Below are positions 27,041 to 36,994 of a DNA stretch of 64,000 nt, in pieces. Made by a program: the position numbers and the translations under genes. How positions within the stretch are numbered: the first letter of the stretch is position 1; each line of letters opens with the position of its first letter. The DNA lies in NCBI GenBank assembly GCA_000963575.1, contig CP011077.1:1-64000 (forward strand). The letters are read 5' to 3'. Source of the stretch: Klebsiella michiganensis (lineage in GTDB: Bacteria > Pseudomonadota > Gammaproteobacteria > Enterobacterales > Enterobacteriaceae). The notes under the pieces were generated by a model. That model did no database searches. It saw only the letters and a list, made by a program, of their open reading frames with translations, and was not told where the DNA came from.

Positions 27041-28243
27041 ATGTTTCATCTTGATACCCTTTCTACCCTGGTGGCCGCCACGTTAGTGCTGCTTCTGGGG
27101 CGTAAAATGGTCCATTCGGTCCCTTTCCTCAAAAAATACACCATTCCTGAACCCGTAGCCGGCGGGCTGCTGGTTGCGATAGCCCTGCTTGTTCTGAAAA
27201 AAAGCATGGGCTGGGAAATTGAGTTTGATATGAGCCTCAAAGATCCTTTGATGCTCGCTTTCTTCGCAACTATAGGCCTGAATGCGAATATCGCCAGTTT
27301 GCGCAAGGGCGGGAAAGTGGTGGGGATTTTCCTGTTTATCGTCGTTGGGCTGCTGGTCATGCAGAACGCCATCGGCATCGGTATGGCCAGTATGTTGGGG
27401 CTTGATCCGCTGATGGGGCTGCTGGCAGGTTCGATAACGTTGTCCGGTGGGCACGGTACGGGTGCCGCCTGGGGCAAACTCTTCACTGAACGCTACGGCT
27501 TCCAGAATGCGACTGAAGTCGCTATGGCCTGTGCGACCTTTGGCCTGGTGCTGGGCGGTTTAATTGGCGGCCCGGTAGCTCGCTATCTGGTGAAGCACTC
27601 TTCTACACCAAATGGTGCCCCCGAAGATAATGAAATCCCCGGGGCGTTTGAAAAACCAGATGTCGGGCGAGTCATTACCTCTTTGGTGATGATTGAAACC
27701 ATCGCCCTGATTGCTATCTGCCTGACGGTGGGCCGTGTTGTAGCCGGATTATTGCAGGGGACACTGTTTGAGCTGCCGACGTTTGTCTGTGTGCTGTTTA
27801 TCGGCGTTCTTCTCAGTAATTTGTTGGCGGCCGTGGGATTCTATCGTGTCTTTGAGCGGGCGGTTTCCGTGCTCGGCAACGTAAGCCTGTCGCTGTTCCT
27901 GGCGATGGCGCTGATGAGCCTGAAACTCTGGGAACTGGCCTCTCTGGCGCTGCCGATGCTGGCTATTCTGGCGGTACAAACGCTGTTTATGGCGCTGTAC
28001 GCGATTTTTGTCACCTGGCGTTTGATGGGCAAAAACTACGATGCAGCGGTGCTGGCCGCCGGTCACTGTGGTTTTGGTATGGGCGCCACACCGACGGCGA
28101 TCGCTAATATGCAGGCGATTACCGAGCGTTTTGGTCCGTCGCATATGGCGTTTCTGGTGGTACCGATGGTGGGGGCGTTCTTTATCGACATCGTGAATGC
28201 GGTGGTGATCAAGCTGTTCCTGATGCTGCCGCTGTTTGCCTAA
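27041..28243 (+). CDS. gltS: GltS, sodium/glutamate symporter
   Basis: A 400-residue ESS-family transporter with about ten membrane segments arranged as two inverted halves. Each half carries the reentrant-loop motif: GGHGTGAAW near 136-144 and GHCGFGMGATPTA near 347-359. It imports glutamate with Na+. ATG at 27041 has AAAGGAG upstream (spacing about 8) and matches the E. coli start MFHLDTL; eight upstream codons in the frame are rejected. Its stop overlaps the convergent recG stop by four bases. Confidence 0.97.
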   Translation: MFHLDTLSTLVAATLVLLLGRKMVHSVPFLKKYTIPEPVAGGLLVAIALLVLKKSMGWEIEFDMSLKDPLMLAFFATIGLNANIASLRKGGKVVGIFLFIVVGLLVMQNAIGIGMASMLGLDPLMGLLAGSITLSGGHGTGAAWGKLFTERYGFQNATEVAMACATFGLVLGGLIGGPVARYLVKHSSTPNGAPEDNEIPGAFEKPDVGRVITSLVMIETIALIAICLTVGRVVAGLLQGTLFELPTFVCVLFIGVLLSNLLAAVGFYRVFERAVSVLGNVSLSLFLAMALMSLKLWELASLALPMLAILAVQTLFMALYAIFVTWRLMGKNYDAAVLAAGHCGFGMGATPTAIANMQAITERFGPSHMAFLVVPMVGAFFIDIVNAVVIKLFLMLPLFA

Positions 28244-30321
28244 GCGTTAGAGTAACGTTCGGTTTCCGGCATCCAGCGTTCAATCAGCGCCTTCGCCTGT
28301 TCAGGGTAGCGTTCGTGAATATGGCGCGCAAGGCGCTGAACCTGCGGGATCATCCCCTGGTCTCGCAGCAGATCGGCCACTTTGAATTCTGCGTTACCCG
28401 TCTGACGAGTCCCAAGCAGCTCTCCAGGCCCGCGGATCTCAAGGTCTTTTTGCGCAATAACAAAGCCATCATTGCTGTCTCTCAGAACCTGCAGGCGAAG
28501 CTGCGCTGTTTTGGATAGCGGAGATTTGTACAGCAGAACGCAATGAGAGGCCACTGCGCCACGGCCTACGCGGCCACGCAGCTGGTGGAGTTGCGCCAGC
28601 CCTAAGCGCTCAGGGTTTTCGATGATCATCAGGCTGGCGTTAGGCACATCCACGCCGACTTCAATCACCGTGGTTGCCACCAGAAGATGCAGTTCGCCCT
28701 GCTTAAAGGCCTGCATCACTGCCTGTTTTTCCTGGGGCTTCATTCGCCCATGCACCAGGCCAACGTTAAGCTCCGGCAGCGCGGCTTTAAGTTCTGCCCA
28801 GGTCACTTCTGCGGCCTGAGCTTCCAGCAGTTCAGACTCTTCAATCAGCGTACAAACCCAGTACGCCTGGCGCTTTTCGTCGCGGCAGGCGTTACGTACA
28901 CGTTCGATTATCTCGCTGCGTCGGGTATCCGCTATCGCCACGGTGGTAACCGGTGTTCGTCCCGGCGGCAGTTCATCGATGACGGAGGTGTCGAGGTCGG
29001 CATAGGCGGTCATCGCCAGGGTGCGCGGAATAGGAGTCGCGGTCATGATCAGCTGATGAGGGTGGAAGCCCTGAATCTGACCTTTTTCCCACAGCGCCAG
29101 GCGTTGGTGCACGCCAAAACGGTGCTGCTCATCAATGATAACCAGCGCCAGCCCGGCAAACTGAACCTGCTCCTGGAAAATGGCGTGAGTGCCGACCACC
29201 ATCGAGACCTGGCCGCTGGCAATTGCTTCCTGTTGCGCAATTCTGGCTTTCCCTTTTTGCTTCCCGGCCAGCCAGCCTACCTCGATACCTAACGGTGCAA
29301 ACCACTGACGGAAGTTATTCGCGTGTTGTTCCGCCAGCAACTCAGTCGGCGCCATCAGGCCAACCTGCTTGCCGTGTGCGATGGCGCGAAGGGCTGCTAG
29401 TGCGGCAACCAGCGTTTTACCGGAGCCTACGTCACCCTGCACCAGACGCATCATGGGCACGTCCAGCGCCATATCGCGCTCTATTTCTGCGACTACCCGT
29501 TCCTGAGCCCCGGTTGGCTTAAAAGGTAGGGCAGCAAGCAGCTGGTTTTTTAGCTCGTCATGGTTGACCAGCGGCAGCGCATGGTAGCGCTGTGCCCCGG
29601 CTCGCAGCGCCAGCATACTCAGATTATGGGCAAGCAGCTCTTCAAGGATTAGCCTCTGCTGAGCCGGATGTTTGCCGGTTTCGAGATCGGCAAGTTTCAT
29701 GTCCGGCGGCGGTCTGTGCAAGGTGCGCAATGCTTCCGGCAGGCTCATCATGCCCTGGCTCAGTTCTGCGGGAAGAAGCTCTGTAATCGCGCAGGTGTCC
29801 AGCAACTCAAGCGCCTGATCGGTCAACTTACGCAAGGTGGCCTGGCGGATGCCTTCGGTGGTCGGGTAAACCGGCGTGAGTGTTTCCTGCAGATCAGGGG
29901 TGCTGAGATCGCCCTGAATGCGGTATTCAGGGTGGAACATCTCAGCGCCGTATTTACCACGTTTGGCTTCACCGTAGGCGAGCACGCGCTTGCCTACGGA
30001 AAGGCTGTTCTTCATTGCGGCGTTGAAATTGAAGAAACGCATCGTGAGAATGCCGGTGCCGTCGCTAATCTGGCAGGTCATCATCCGGCGGCCGCCGAAG
30101 GTGATATTGCTGTTCAGCACTTCGCCTTCCACCGTGGCGTACAGGCCAGGCTGGAGGTCGTTAATAGGATAAAGATGGGTACGGTCTTCGTAGCGTAGCG
30201 GCAGGTGCAGCAGCAGATCCTGGATTGTGTGCAGGCCTATTTTGGCCAGCTTACCGCTCTGGCTGGCGCCCACTCCGGCAAGCGTGCTTAACGGTATGGC
30301 GTCCAGCAGGCGGCCTTTCAT
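28240..30321 (-). CDS. recG: RecG, branched-DNA helicase
   Basis: A 693-residue superfamily 2 helicase, the E. coli length. It has an N-terminal wedge/OB domain (about 1-260), Walker A GDVGSGKT near 295-302, the motif II variant DEQH in IIDEQHRFG, and C-terminal motifs VIEVGVDVP and QLRGRVGR. It remodels stalled replication forks and Holliday junctions and limits over-replication. Last gene of the gmk-rpoZ-spoT-trmH-recG operon, three bases after trmH. Confidence 0.98.
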   Translation of the reverse strand: MKGRLLDAIPLSTLAGVGASQSGKLAKIGLHTIQDLLLHLPLRYEDRTHLYPINDLQPGLYATVEGEVLNSNITFGGRRMMTCQISDGTGILTMRFFNFNAAMKNSLSVGKRVLAYGEAKRGKYGAEMFHPEYRIQGDLSTPDLQETLTPVYPTTEGIRQATLRKLTDQALELLDTCAITELLPAELSQGMMSLPEALRTLHRPPPDMKLADLETGKHPAQQRLILEELLAHNLSMLALRAGAQRYHALPLVNHDELKNQLLAALPFKPTGAQERVVAEIERDMALDVPMMRLVQGDVGSGKTLVAALAALRAIAHGKQVGLMAPTELLAEQHANNFRQWFAPLGIEVGWLAGKQKGKARIAQQEAIASGQVSMVVGTHAIFQEQVQFAGLALVIIDEQHRFGVHQRLALWEKGQIQGFHPHQLIMTATPIPRTLAMTAYADLDTSVIDELPPGRTPVTTVAIADTRRSEIIERVRNACRDEKRQAYWVCTLIEESELLEAQAAEVTWAELKAALPELNVGLVHGRMKPQEKQAVMQAFKQGELHLLVATTVIEVGVDVPNASLMIIENPERLGLAQLHQLRGRVGRGAVASHCVLLYKSPLSKTAQLRLQVLRDSNDGFVIAQKDLEIRGPGELLGTRQTGNAEFKVADLLRDQGMIPQVQRLARHIHERYPEQAKALIERWMPETERYSNA

Positions 30322-30324
30322 GGC

Positions 30325-31014
30325 TTATTTCGCCGACTGCATCGTTGCCCACCATGCGGCATCAGCTTCTATCTCACCCTGCTGATTGACATGTGGGTAC
30401 GGTAAGCCTTTACGGCGGGAAACGTTCGCCAGCACCGGATAGCCGCCTTCAAACAGCAACCTCTGCTGCTCAGATTCCGGTAACGTACTGTTTTCACGCT
30501 GATACATGCCTGCGTTTTGGCGCTGGCGCTGGGCTTCGTACAGAATCAGCGCGGAGGCGACGGACACGTTCAGGGACTGCACCATACCGATCATAGGAAT
30601 GATAATGTCCTGGTCCGCAAGCGCGAGCGCCTCTTCGGTAATGCCGGTTTTTTCCTGACCCATCAGAATACAGGTGGGGCGTGTGTAATCTATTTCACGG
30701 AAATCGACGGCTTTATCGGAAAGATGAGTGGCCAGAATTTGCATGCCGCTGCTTTTTAGCAGACTGACGGCTTCGCCGATAGTTTTGTGCGTTTTGACTT
30801 GAACCCAGGAATTACTGCCTGCGGCGGAAGACGCCATAGTGCGCATCCGGCTTCCCGGCCAAACGGCGTGCACTTCATGCACGCCTACGGCATCGGCGGT
30901 ACGGATGATGGCGGAGACGTTATGGGGCTTATGCACCTGCTCCATACACACGGTCAGGTCCGGCTGGCGTCTGGCGAGCATCTCGCAAATACGCGCATAA
31001 CGTTGAGGATTCAT
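30325..31014 (-). CDS. trmH: TrmH, tRNA (guanosine-18-2'-O)-methyltransferase
   Basis: A 229-residue SPOUT-class RNA methyltransferase that makes Gm18 in the D-loop of some tRNAs using SAM. The knotted SAM-binding core is visible in ILMGQEKTG, IIPMIGMVQSLNVSVA and ALILYEAQRQR. The catalytic arginine lies in the IIRTADAVG block near residue 40. The C-terminal helical extension ends QGEIEADAAWW. Four bases separate it from the spoT stop, so the two are co-transcribed. Confidence 0.97.
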   Translation of the reverse strand: MNPQRYARICEMLARRQPDLTVCMEQVHKPHNVSAIIRTADAVGVHEVHAVWPGSRMRTMASSAAGSNSWVQVKTHKTIGEAVSLLKSSGMQILATHLSDKAVDFREIDYTRPTCILMGQEKTGITEEALALADQDIIIPMIGMVQSLNVSVASALILYEAQRQRQNAGMYQRENSTLPESEQQRLLFEGGYPVLANVSRRKGLPYPHVNQQGEIEADAAWWATMQSAK

Positions 31015-31018
31015 AACT

Positions 31019-33139
31019 CTAGTTTCTGTTGCGGGTCACTTTAATCACATCCGGCATCACGCGGATTTTACGCATGATGTTAGCCAGATGGACACGATCC
31101 CGGGCGGTCAGGCGAATGAAGGCGCTGTATACGCGGCCATCTTTCTCTTCGGTATTCAGGCTCTGAATGTTAGAGGCTGCGGTATTGATTGCCGCGGTCA
31201 GGTTGGCCAGCGCACCCTGGTGGTTAAACATGTCCACCTTGATCTCGGTGATAAACTCCTGCTCGGTCTCTTTATCCCACTCCACGGCCATGAATTTTTC
31301 AGGCTCTTTCTGGTAGCCACGAATATTTCGGCAAGACTCATGATGGATAACCAACCCTTTACCTGGGCTGACGTGAGCGACGATAGGATCTCCCGGAATC
31401 GGGCGGCAGCACTTGGCGAAGGTAATCAGAACGCCGTCCGCACCTTTGATTGGCAAGTTGCTGTTATTTGCTGCAGGTGCCGTGCCTGGCTGAGCGGCAA
31501 CCGGTGATTCCCCTTGCAGATTTTTTGCCACGACGACGCTCATTGCGTTCCCGAGGCCAATCTCGGCCAGCAGGTCGTCAAGCGATGCAAGCTTCATGCG
31601 ATCCAGTTCACGCTGGAGATTTTCGGCCGGAATTTCAGCCAGTTTACGGCTGCCACCGAGCGCATGGTTGAGCAGGCGACGCCCTAAGCTAACGGAATCA
31701 TCACGCTTCAGGTTTTTCAGCATCTGGCGAATTTTGGCGCGCGCTTTGGAGCTGACGACAAAATTAAGCCATGCGGCGTTTGGACGCGCGCCCGGTGCGG
31801 TGATGATTTCGATAGTCTGCCCGCTGGTCAACGACTGTGAAAGCGGATAAGGCTGGCGATCGACGCGTGCGCCTACGCAGGCGTGGCCGATATCGGTATG
31901 TACCGCGTAGGCGAAGTCCACCGGCGTTGCGCCTGCGGGCAGCTCTACAATACGGCCTTCCGGGGTGAAAACGTAAATCTCATCCGGGAATAGATCGGAT
32001 TTTACGCTCTCGATAAATTCAAACGAACTACCAGCGCTTTGCTGCAACTCCAGCAGGCTTTGCATCCAGCGCTGAGCACGGATTTGTGCAGTCGTGCTGC
32101 TTTCGCCCTGCTCCTTATAAGCCCAGTGAGCAGCAACCCCCATTTCCGCCATCTGATCCATGTCTTCGGTACGGATTTGCACTTCAACCGGGACGCCGTG
32201 CGGCCCAATCATTGAGGTGTGCAGAGACTGATAGCCGTTCGCTTTCGGAATAGCGATGTAGTCTTTTACCCGACCAGGACGAGGTTTGTAGAGGCTGTGC
32301 ATCTGCCCGAGGACGCGATAACAAGTGTCCATATCATGGACGATGACGCGAAACGCGTAGATATCCATGATCGAATGGAAACGCTGTTCTTTGAGCGTCA
32401 TCTTGCAGTAAATGGAGTAAAGGTGCTTTTCGCGACCGCTCACGCGGCAGGCAATGCCGGCTTCCTGAAGACGCCCGTCGATTTCAGAGAGGATTTTTTG
32501 AATCATCTCTTTGCGGTTACCTCGCGCCGCTTTTACCACTTCTTTAATGACGCGGTAGCGGTTCGGGTAAAGCGCTTCAAAGCCAAGCTCTTCCAGTTCG
32601 GTTTTCAGATGATGAATACCGAGGCGGTGAGCGAGTGGGCTATAAATTTCGAGGGTTTCACGGGCAATACGGCGACGTTTGTCCGGGCGCAATGACCCAA
32701 GCGTGCGCATATTGTGCGTGCGGTCAGCAAGCTTGATCAAAATGACGCGGATATCCTGCACCATCGCCATGATCATTTTGCGGAAGTTTTCGGCCTGAGC
32801 CTCTTTCTTATCGCGGAACTTCAGTTTGTCTAGCTTAGAAACCCCTTCCACCAGCTCGGCAACGCTTTTGCCAAACAGTTGTTCCATATCCTGGTAGGTG
32901 GCCGGGGTGTCTTCAATCACGTCATGCAGAAGCGCTGCCATTAGCGTTTCATGGTCGAGTTTCATCTCGGCCAGGATACAGGCAACGGCGACGGGATGGG
33001 TGATATAGGGTTCACCGCTTGAACGTGTTTGTCCCTCGTGAGCATCACGTGCGACAAGGTATGCCTGCCGGAGGCGCTTAATTTGCTCCTCTGGCAGATA
33101 GTTTTGAATCAGCTGATTCAGGCTTTCAAACAGATACAA
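31019..33139 (-). CDS. spoT: SpoT, bifunctional (p)ppGpp synthase/hydrolase
   Basis: A 706-residue RSH protein (E. coli 702). The HD hydrolase domain carries H72-D73 in LLHDVIEDTP and hydrolyses ppGpp. The synthetase domain (about 200-340) has RVIVHDMDTCYRVLG and DYIAIPKANGYQSLHT. TGS (about 390-445), helical, zinc-finger-like and C-terminal ACT domains follow. It balances alarmone level under carbon, iron and fatty-acid starvation. A short insert rich in A, P and N near 560-575 accounts for the extra length. Third in its operon, 18 bases after rpoZ. Confidence 0.98.
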   Translation of the reverse strand: MYLFESLNQLIQNYLPEEQIKRLRQAYLVARDAHEGQTRSSGEPYITHPVAVACILAEMKLDHETLMAALLHDVIEDTPATYQDMEQLFGKSVAELVEGVSKLDKLKFRDKKEAQAENFRKMIMAMVQDIRVILIKLADRTHNMRTLGSLRPDKRRRIARETLEIYSPLAHRLGIHHLKTELEELGFEALYPNRYRVIKEVVKAARGNRKEMIQKILSEIDGRLQEAGIACRVSGREKHLYSIYCKMTLKEQRFHSIMDIYAFRVIVHDMDTCYRVLGQMHSLYKPRPGRVKDYIAIPKANGYQSLHTSMIGPHGVPVEVQIRTEDMDQMAEMGVAAHWAYKEQGESSTTAQIRAQRWMQSLLELQQSAGSSFEFIESVKSDLFPDEIYVFTPEGRIVELPAGATPVDFAYAVHTDIGHACVGARVDRQPYPLSQSLTSGQTIEIITAPGARPNAAWLNFVVSSKARAKIRQMLKNLKRDDSVSLGRRLLNHALGGSRKLAEIPAENLQRELDRMKLASLDDLLAEIGLGNAMSVVVAKNLQGESPVAAQPGTAPAANNSNLPIKGADGVLITFAKCCRPIPGDPIVAHVSPGKGLVIHHESCRNIRGYQKEPEKFMAVEWDKETEQEFITEIKVDMFNHQGALANLTAAINTAASNIQSLNTEEKDGRVYSAFIRLTARDRVHLANIMRKIRVMPDVIKVTRNRN

Positions 33140-33157
33140 GGGCTACCCGCAGGCTAA

Positions 33158-33433
33158 TTAACGACGACCTTCAGCAATAGCAGTAACGGCCTGCAGTTCT
33201 GCGGCTTCCTGCTCTTGCTGTTCCTGGCGCTCACGAACATCGAGAATCTGGTTGGTGATCAACCCTTCTTCGATTTCACGCAGTGCGATAACGGTCGTTT
33301 TATCGTTTTCTTCCGGTACCAGCGGATCTTTACCGCCTACCTGCATCTGACGAGCGCGACGCGCGGCCACAAGTACCAGGTCAAAACGGTTACCAATTTT
33401 CTCTACAGCGTCCTGAACGGTTACGCGTGCCAT
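33158..33433 (-). CDS. rpoZ: RNA polymerase omega subunit
   Basis: A 91-residue protein of E. coli length. It wraps the C-terminal tail of beta prime and helps assembly; with DksA/ppGpp it forms one of the ppGpp sites on RNA polymerase. Start MARVTVQDAVEKIGNRFDLV contains the MAR motif contacted by ppGpp. It lies directly upstream of spoT, an old and functionally suggestive pairing. Confidence 0.98.
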   Translation of the reverse strand: MARVTVQDAVEKIGNRFDLVLVAARRARQMQVGGKDPLVPEENDKTTVIALREIEEGLITNQILDVRERQEQQEQEAAELQAVTAIAEGRR

Positions 33434-33487
33434 AATTAAAATGCTCCACAGGTGAAGAAATGACTGGGCATGATACTGAAACTGGTG

Positions 33488-34115
<628 letters not shown>

Positions 34116-34367
34116 TCTAACTTAATCGGTATGCATAAAAGGAAGAGCGTCTACCGGCATATTATACACACCGCTGCCTCAGTACGTAGGTTTTGTCATT
34201 ATCTGACACGTTTTTTCTCGTGTTTTACGTGATGTTTTCCGCTTTTTTGTCACTCTCAATGCAACGAGGTTGGTTTTTAGGGACGCATCTCGTATGCGGG
34301 ATCTTTCATGCTCGTGATTAATGCCAGGCCCGGTTATACCTCCCCTGAGAAAAACAATGGGGGCTGC

Positions 34368-36059
34368 ATGAAAGGGACAGTATTAGCATTTATCGTTGTT
34401 TTGCTTAGCGCCACGTCCGCTGCTTCGGCATCGTGTCCGGCATGGCCTGATGTCAGAACGCAGAAGGAGATAGAAAGGCTTGCACATCAGCTAGCTCTTT
34501 GGGATGACGCCTATTACCAGCAGGGAAAGAGTCTGGTGAGCGATGCCGTTTACGATGATTTAAAGGAGACGCTGTCCACCTGGCGGCGCTGCATTAAACA
34601 GAGAGAAGAGGCTGAATCTGCAAGGATGGGAGCGGCAGGAAACTCAACTCACCCCGTTGCGCACACCGGGCTAAAAAAGTTACCGGATAAACGAGCCGTC
34701 GAGTTATGGGCAGCAGGCCGTCGGAGTTTATGGGTACAGCCCAAAATTGACGGGGTGGCAATCACGTTGGTCTACCAGCATGGCCGGCTGGTGAAAATGC
34801 TAAGCCGTGGTAACGGCATTAACGGAGAGGACTGGACGCACAAAGCTGCCGGTATTAATGCCATACCACTTCATCTGGCCGGGCCTCTTGCGAACAGCGT
34901 ATTGCAAGGCGAGCTTTTCCTGAAACGAGATGGTCATATTCAAAGCCAGGTCGGGGGAGTGAATGCGAGATCTAAAGTTGCCGGAGAAATGCTTCGTACC
35001 GGGGCGGTCAGTGCTCCAAACGCGCTGGGCATTTTTATCTGGGCATGGCCTGATGGCCCCGAAAGCCTTGTTGAAAAAGGAAGAGCATTACGTGACGCTG
35101 GTTTTTCATTAACTTCTGAATGGTCGAAACCAGTAATAAATATTGATGAGATTGCTCGCTTACGCGAGAGCTGGTTTCGCCAGCCGCTTCCCTTTGTCAC
35201 GGATGGCATCGTGATCCGTCAGGCTCGTGAACCTGAGGCTAAATTCTGGCAGCCGGGCCAGGGGGAATGGGCGGTAGCATGGAAATACCCTCCTGCAGAG
35301 CAAATCGCTGTGGTTCGTAACGTTGATTTTGCCGTTGGGCGAACGGGTAAGGTGTCTGTCGTGCTTGAACTGGAAGCGGTCCAGCTCGACGATAAACGCG
35401 TTCGGCGTGTGAATATCGGTTCGCTAAAACGCTGGCAGGAATGGGATGTTGTGGCCGGCGATAAAGTGAGAATTAGCCTGGCCGGGCAGGGAATACCTCG
35501 CATGGACGAGGTTGTCTGGCGTGTCAGTCAGCGAGACAAGTCCGTACCCGAAATGATGGCGTTTACGCCAGTGACTTGCCTCTATGCATCATCCGAATGC
35601 GCAGAACAATTTATCGCCCGCCTCACAGGGATGAGTCAAAAGCCAGTTTTGGATTTGGCTGGCGTTAGTCAAAGCACCTGGCGGCATTTGCACATGACGA
35701 CACGCTTCCAGCACATTTTTTCATGGCTGGATCTGAACAGAATGACGCTGTCTGATTTACCGGGAGTCTCGGTGAAAAAAGCCGAGTTGTTATGGCATCA
35801 GTTTTCTTTATCCCGAAAGCAGCCGTTTATTCGTTGGGTATTGGCGTTAGGGATGCCCCTGCCGCGAAGCGCACACGAAACTCTTAAGGACAAAAGCTGG
35901 CAGCAGCTTGGGGGCTGGGATGAATCCCGATGGCAAATTTTACCCGGGGTGGGGGCTAAGCGAGCAAGGCAGTTAGTCGATTTTATGAGGCATCCACAGG
36001 TGGTTGCCCTGGCCATTTTACTTGGCCAGCACAACATTCCGGGGTTTGAGCGTCAGTGA
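34368..36059 (+). CDS. ligB: LigB, NAD+-dependent DNA ligase with a signal-peptide-like N-terminus
   Basis: A 563-residue ligase B (E. coli 560). The adenylation domain has the AMP-accepting lysine K126 in VQPKIDGVA and the SRGNG motif. OB fold and helix-hairpin-helix regions follow, but no BRCT domain. Only two cysteines (VTCLYASSEC) sit where LigA has a four-cysteine zinc finger. The first 22 residues (MKGTVLAFIVV... ASA) look like a Sec signal peptide, odd for a ligase. ATG at 34368 is chosen by the E. coli match; the frame opens 20 codons earlier. Ends seven bases inside the convergent yicG stop region. Confidence 0.93.
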   Translation: MKGTVLAFIVVLLSATSAASASCPAWPDVRTQKEIERLAHQLALWDDAYYQQGKSLVSDAVYDDLKETLSTWRRCIKQREEAESARMGAAGNSTHPVAHTGLKKLPDKRAVELWAAGRRSLWVQPKIDGVAITLVYQHGRLVKMLSRGNGINGEDWTHKAAGINAIPLHLAGPLANSVLQGELFLKRDGHIQSQVGGVNARSKVAGEMLRTGAVSAPNALGIFIWAWPDGPESLVEKGRALRDAGFSLTSEWSKPVINIDEIARLRESWFRQPLPFVTDGIVIRQAREPEAKFWQPGQGEWAVAWKYPPAEQIAVVRNVDFAVGRTGKVSVVLELEAVQLDDKRVRRVNIGSLKRWQEWDVVAGDKVRISLAGQGIPRMDEVVWRVSQRDKSVPEMMAFTPVTCLYASSECAEQFIARLTGMSQKPVLDLAGVSQSTWRHLHMTTRFQHIFSWLDLNRMTLSDLPGVSVKKAELLWHQFSLSRKQPFIRWVLALGMPLPRSAHETLKDKSWQQLGGWDESRWQILPGVGAKRARQLVDFMRHPQVVALAILLGQHNIPGFERQ

Positions 36060-36670
36060 TCGGCGTGCTTGTAATGAAATACAGGCAGCCCAAGCCGCAG
36101 GCGCAAGGCCAGTAGCCGAGCTGTGAATCCGAATAGTAAGGTGGCAATCACCACGACGTCATGGCTGCTGACGTAGTGCTGCAGCGCGATATAAAGCACG
36201 GCCGAGGCAAAGGCGATACCGGCGTACAGTTCTTTCTGGAATACCAGAGGAATACGTTTGCAGAACATATCCCTCAGCACGCCCCCAAAGACGCCGGTGA
36301 CAACGGCGGCAATGGTCGCAATAACGGGGCCTTCGCCCATATCCAGAGCAACCTGCGCACCGATGATAGAAAAGACAACGAGCCCCAGCGCATCCAAAAC
36401 CAAAAAGAGTTTGCGCAGGTGTGGCATTACCGGAGCCATGATGGTTGTAAGTACTGCCGCTACGGCAACAATCACAACGTACTCAGGATGTTTCACCCAG
36501 CCTAGGGGATAGTGGCCCAGCAGAATATCGCGGACTGAACCGCCGCCCAGCGCTGTGGCAGTGGCGATAATAATGACGCCAAATGTATCCATGCGGCGAC
36601 GCCCGGCGGCCAGTGCTCCGGTCATGGCTTCCGCCGTGATACCAATCAGATAAAGGATGTGTAGCAGCAT
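36053..36670 (-). CDS. yicG: YicG, UPF0126/TRIC-type membrane protein
   Basis: A 205-residue inner-membrane protein with about seven hydrophobic segments and two copies of the UPF0126 repeat. The repeat motifs are GGGSVRD (42-48) and FGGVLRD near 128-134. The fold resembles TRIC cation channels. A relative in Shewanella has been reported as a glycine importer; the enteric function is not settled. Convergent with ligB, overlapping by seven bases. The E. coli neighbour dinD is not found upstream. Confidence 0.93.
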   Translation of the reverse strand: MLLHILYLIGITAEAMTGALAAGRRRMDTFGVIIIATATALGGGSVRDILLGHYPLGWVKHPEYVVIVAVAAVLTTIMAPVMPHLRKLFLVLDALGLVVFSIIGAQVALDMGEGPVIATIAAVVTGVFGGVLRDMFCKRIPLVFQKELYAGIAFASAVLYIALQHYVSSHDVVVIATLLFGFTARLLALRLRLGLPVFHYKHADH

Positions 36671-36829
36671 GTTTGTCCCCTCAGAATACCGGCAGAGGGT
36701 AACGTTTTGTGCACCACGTCACGATTGAGATTTTCTAAGTCGAATGAAAAAGGATTAGTTTTACTTATTCAAAATATAAGTTTTGTTCTTTATTTATAGG
36801 GTTTGATTGATTCTTTTTGGTAGTAATGG
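36671..36829. other. AT-rich spacer upstream of yicG
   Basis: This AT-rich stretch contains the yicG promoter side. It occupies part of the place of dinD in E. coli. I see nothing else I can name in it. Confidence 0.5.
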
Positions 36830-36976
36830 ATGAGTAAAATTATTCAAAGTGGCGCTGTGGGGGAGCTTGACTGTTCTTCGAGAGCGGTAGCTTTTCAGCT
36901 TGAAAAGGTGGATCTCATCACTGCGGAGCAACTGTTGGCGTATAGCTGGTACGGCTCAAAAGAAAAAGCCTGCTGA
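36830..36976 (+). CDS. unrecognised 48-residue ORF between yicG and yicC
   Basis: ATG at 36830 opens a 48-codon frame: MSKIIQSGAVGELDCSSR..., ending YGSKEKAC then TGA. The composition is soluble and protein-like (amphipathic LEKVDLITAEQLLAYSWYG), with two cysteines. No strong Shine-Dalgarno is seen; only GGTAGTAATGG precedes the ATG. Its last codons run into the hairpin that terminates yicC on the other strand. It could be a real small gene, a fragment of an older gene at the dinD position, or chance. I do not recognise a family. Confidence 0.3.
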   Translation: MSKIIQSGAVGELDCSSRAVAFQLEKVDLITAEQLLAYSWYGSKEKAC

Positions 36977-36985
36977 GCGCAGGCT
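36960..36985 (-). terminator. yicC terminator
   Basis: On the minus strand AAGCCTGC-GCTCA-GCAGGCTT is followed by TTTCTTTTG, 9-10 bases after the yicC stop. Confidence 0.8.
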
Positions 36986-36994
36986 TATATCTCG

